Assembly (NCBI RefSeq): GCF_010499245.1
Contig: NZ_JAAGOW010000001.1
Location: 3,162,001-3,226,000, forward strand
Length of the DNA stretch: 64,000 nt
From: Variovorax sp. WS11
GTDB lineage: Bacteria > Pseudomonadota > Gammaproteobacteria > Burkholderiales > Burkholderiaceae_C
Direction of reading: 5' to 3'
The translations under genes and the position numbers were made by a program. The notes beneath the pieces are model-generated. The model did not search any database and was not told the origin of the DNA. It saw only the letters and a list, made by a program, of their open reading frames with translations. Shown here piece by piece: positions 62,686 to 64,000 of the stretch. The number at the start of each line of letters is the position of its first letter. Positions within the stretch are counted from its first letter, which is position 1.

Positions 62686-63279
62686 ATGGCCAAAGTCGAC
62701 AAGAAATCCAAGTCCGCCGTCGCCAACGCACCGGCCGCTTCCGCCGGCAAGGTGCCCAAGAAAGGCGGCGCACTGGTGGCCCAGGAATCGGGCAGCCGCA
62801 ATGCGCCGATCATCAACATCGGCATCGACCGCGAGGACCGCGCCGCCATCGCCGAAGGTCTGAGCCGCGTGCTGGCGGACACCTACACGCTCTACCTCAC
62901 GACCCACAACTTCCACTGGAACGTGACCGGTCCGCACTTCAACTCGCTGCACGCGATGTTCATGGCGCAGTACACCGAGCTGTGGGGCTCGACCGACGTC
63001 ATTGCCGAGCGCATCCGTGCGCTGGGCCACTACGCGCCGGGCTCTTATGCCGAGTTCAGCAAGATCGCGACCGTGCCCGACGTGCCCAAGGACCCGCCCA
63101 AGGCGATGGAGATGGTGCGCATCCTGGTCAAGGGCCACGAGACCGTCTCGCGCATCGCGCGCGAGTTCATCCCTGTGGCCGAAGAGGCCGGCGACGACCC
63201 GACCGCCGACATGCTGACCGCGCGCTGCACGGTGCACGACCAGACGGCCTGGATGCTGCGCTCGCTGCTGGAGGACTGA
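62686..63279 (+). CDS. dps: DNA-protection ferritin-like protein Dps
   Basis: The 197-residue Dps has an extended Lys/Ala-rich N-terminus (1-40) that could bind DNA, then a four-helix ferritin fold. Ferroxidase residues at subunit interfaces are His77 and His89 (THNFHWNV...SLHAMF), Asp104 and Glu108 (DVIAE); the position of E. coli Asp67 is Met93. Dps oxidises Fe(II) with peroxide, stores iron and condenses DNA. Its place after oxyR suggests OxyR control. ATG 62686 fits the family. Confidence 0.95.
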   Translation: MAKVDKKSKSAVANAPAASAGKVPKKGGALVAQESGSRNAPIINIGIDREDRAAIAEGLSRVLADTYTLYLTTHNFHWNVTGPHFNSLHAMFMAQYTELWGSTDVIAERIRALGHYAPGSYAEFSKIATVPDVPKDPPKAMEMVRILVKGHETVSRIAREFIPVAEEAGDDPTADMLTARCTVHDQTAWMLRSLLED

Positions 63280-63348
63280 GCCACTTCGCTCGGCACGAGT
63301 CTCGATCCGGGCGGGCTTCCTCCTTTGCGGTGGCGCAAAATTGCGGCA

Positions 63349-64000
63349 TGTCCGCCTCCACCGCCCTCGCTCCTCGCGGCCGCCTCTCGCTCTACCTGGA
63401 CCTGATCCGCTGGAACCGGCCGGCCGGCTGGCTGCTGCTGCTGTGGCCCTCGCTGGCTGCGCTGTGGTTCGCGGCCGACGGCTTCCCCGGCTGGCACCTG
63501 ATCACGGTCTTCGTGCTCGGCACCATCCTCATGCGCAGTGCCGGCTGCTGCGTCAACGACGTGGCCGATCGCGATTTCGATCGGCACGTCAAGCGCACTG
63601 CCCAACGCCCCGTCACCAGCGGAGCGGTGTCGGTCAAAGAGGCGCTTGTTGTAGGGGCAGTGCTCGCGCTGGCCGCCTTTGCGCTGGTGCTCACGACCAA
63701 CCGTGCGACGGTGCTGTGGTCCTTCGCCGCGCTGGCTGTCACGCTGGTCTACCCCTTCGCAAAGCGCTTCGTCTCGATCCCTCAGGCGGTGCTGGGTATC
63801 GCCTTCAGCTTCGGCATTCCGATGGCCTTCGCGGCCGTGCAGGCTTCGGTGCCGGCCTTCGCATGGTGGCTGCTGGCGGGCAACCTGTTCTGGGTGCTGG
63901 CCTACGACACCGAGTACGCCATGGTCGATCGCGACGACGACCTCAGGATCGGCATGAAGACTTCGGCCATCACCTTTGGGCGCTTCGATGTGGCTGCGAT
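63349..64000 (+). CDS. ubiA: 4-hydroxybenzoate polyprenyltransferase (3' truncated by the window)
   Basis: The open frame begins at ATG 63349 and runs off the window. It has the UbiA membrane helices ([15 protein letters not shown]) and both Asp-rich prenyl-diphosphate motifs, [15 protein letters not shown] and [16 protein letters not shown]. UbiA prenylates 4-hydroxybenzoate in ubiquinone synthesis. The C-terminal third is missing. Confidence 0.95.

Overview
This is a GC-rich window from a bacterial chromosome. It most likely comes from a betaproteobacterium of the Burkholderiales, in or near the Comamonadaceae (Variovorax-like). The pointers are polyhydroxyalkanoate (PHA) granule proteins of the PhaM, phasin and PhaD types, two Bug-type periplasmic binding proteins, DUF3567 and DUF2783 proteins, glycine riboswitches in front of DadA-type dehydrogenases, and a recG-oxyR-dps-ubiA gene order. 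Genus and species are inference. I saw no prophage, insertion sequence, CRISPR array, rRNA or tRNA.

Layout. 1-1.4 kb: phasins and a PhaD-like regulator. 1.4-4.1 kb: an esterase-like hydrolase, a VOC protein, an unknown protein and a GNAT-RidA single ORF. 4.1-14.6 kb: a fatty-acid locus with a CYP102-type self-sufficient P450, an orphan binding protein, a TetR regulator, an acyl-CoA synthetase and a single-chain acyl-CoA carboxylase. 14.6-21.4 kb: an SGNH hydrolase, a small WXXGXW protein, a glcD-lrgA-lrgB operon, purU and an omega-aminotransferase. 21.4-27.2 kb: a ChaN lipoprotein, an AbrB-family permease with two compensating frameshifts, DUF3567, DUF3108, an FAH-family enzyme and a Fic protein. 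27.3-31.2 kb: a LuxR regulator divergent from a flavin monooxygenase, DUF2783 and Bug operon.

31.2-35.2 kb: a MORN-like repeat protein, a VOC protein, a Cys/Met-metabolism PLP enzyme and a TraB/GumN protein. 35.2-38.5 kb: a copper-type set (DUF2946, TonB receptor, PCu(A)C chaperone). 38.6-40.7 kb: PhaM and a FIST sensor. 40.7-43.8 kb: an M20 amidohydrolase and Bug protein divergent from a LysR gene. 43.9-47.0 kb: two tandem units, each promoter, tandem glycine riboswitch and DadA-type gene, with visible decay of one copy. 47.1-51.4 kb: an HTH regulator, then a ceramidase-like, MFS-acyltransferase fusion and PAP2 lipid cluster. 51.5-56.7 kb: a tightly packed envelope cluster (YiaA-like, small secreted protein, DUF2145, Tat-exported FAD oxidase, zinc-ribbon membrane protein) and an SDR. 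57.1-64 kb: tgt, queA, recG, oxyR, dps and the start of ubiA.

The main themes are carbon storage (PHA), fatty-acid activation and carboxylation, amino-acid oxidation under glycine control, metal and oxidative-stress handling, and envelope lipid metabolism. The items most worth following up are the duplicated riboswitch-DadA units, the 27-bp tandem repeat inside the biotin carboxylase domain, the glcD-lrgAB operon, the compensating frameshifts in the AbrB gene, and the DUF2145/Tat-FAD oxidase cluster.
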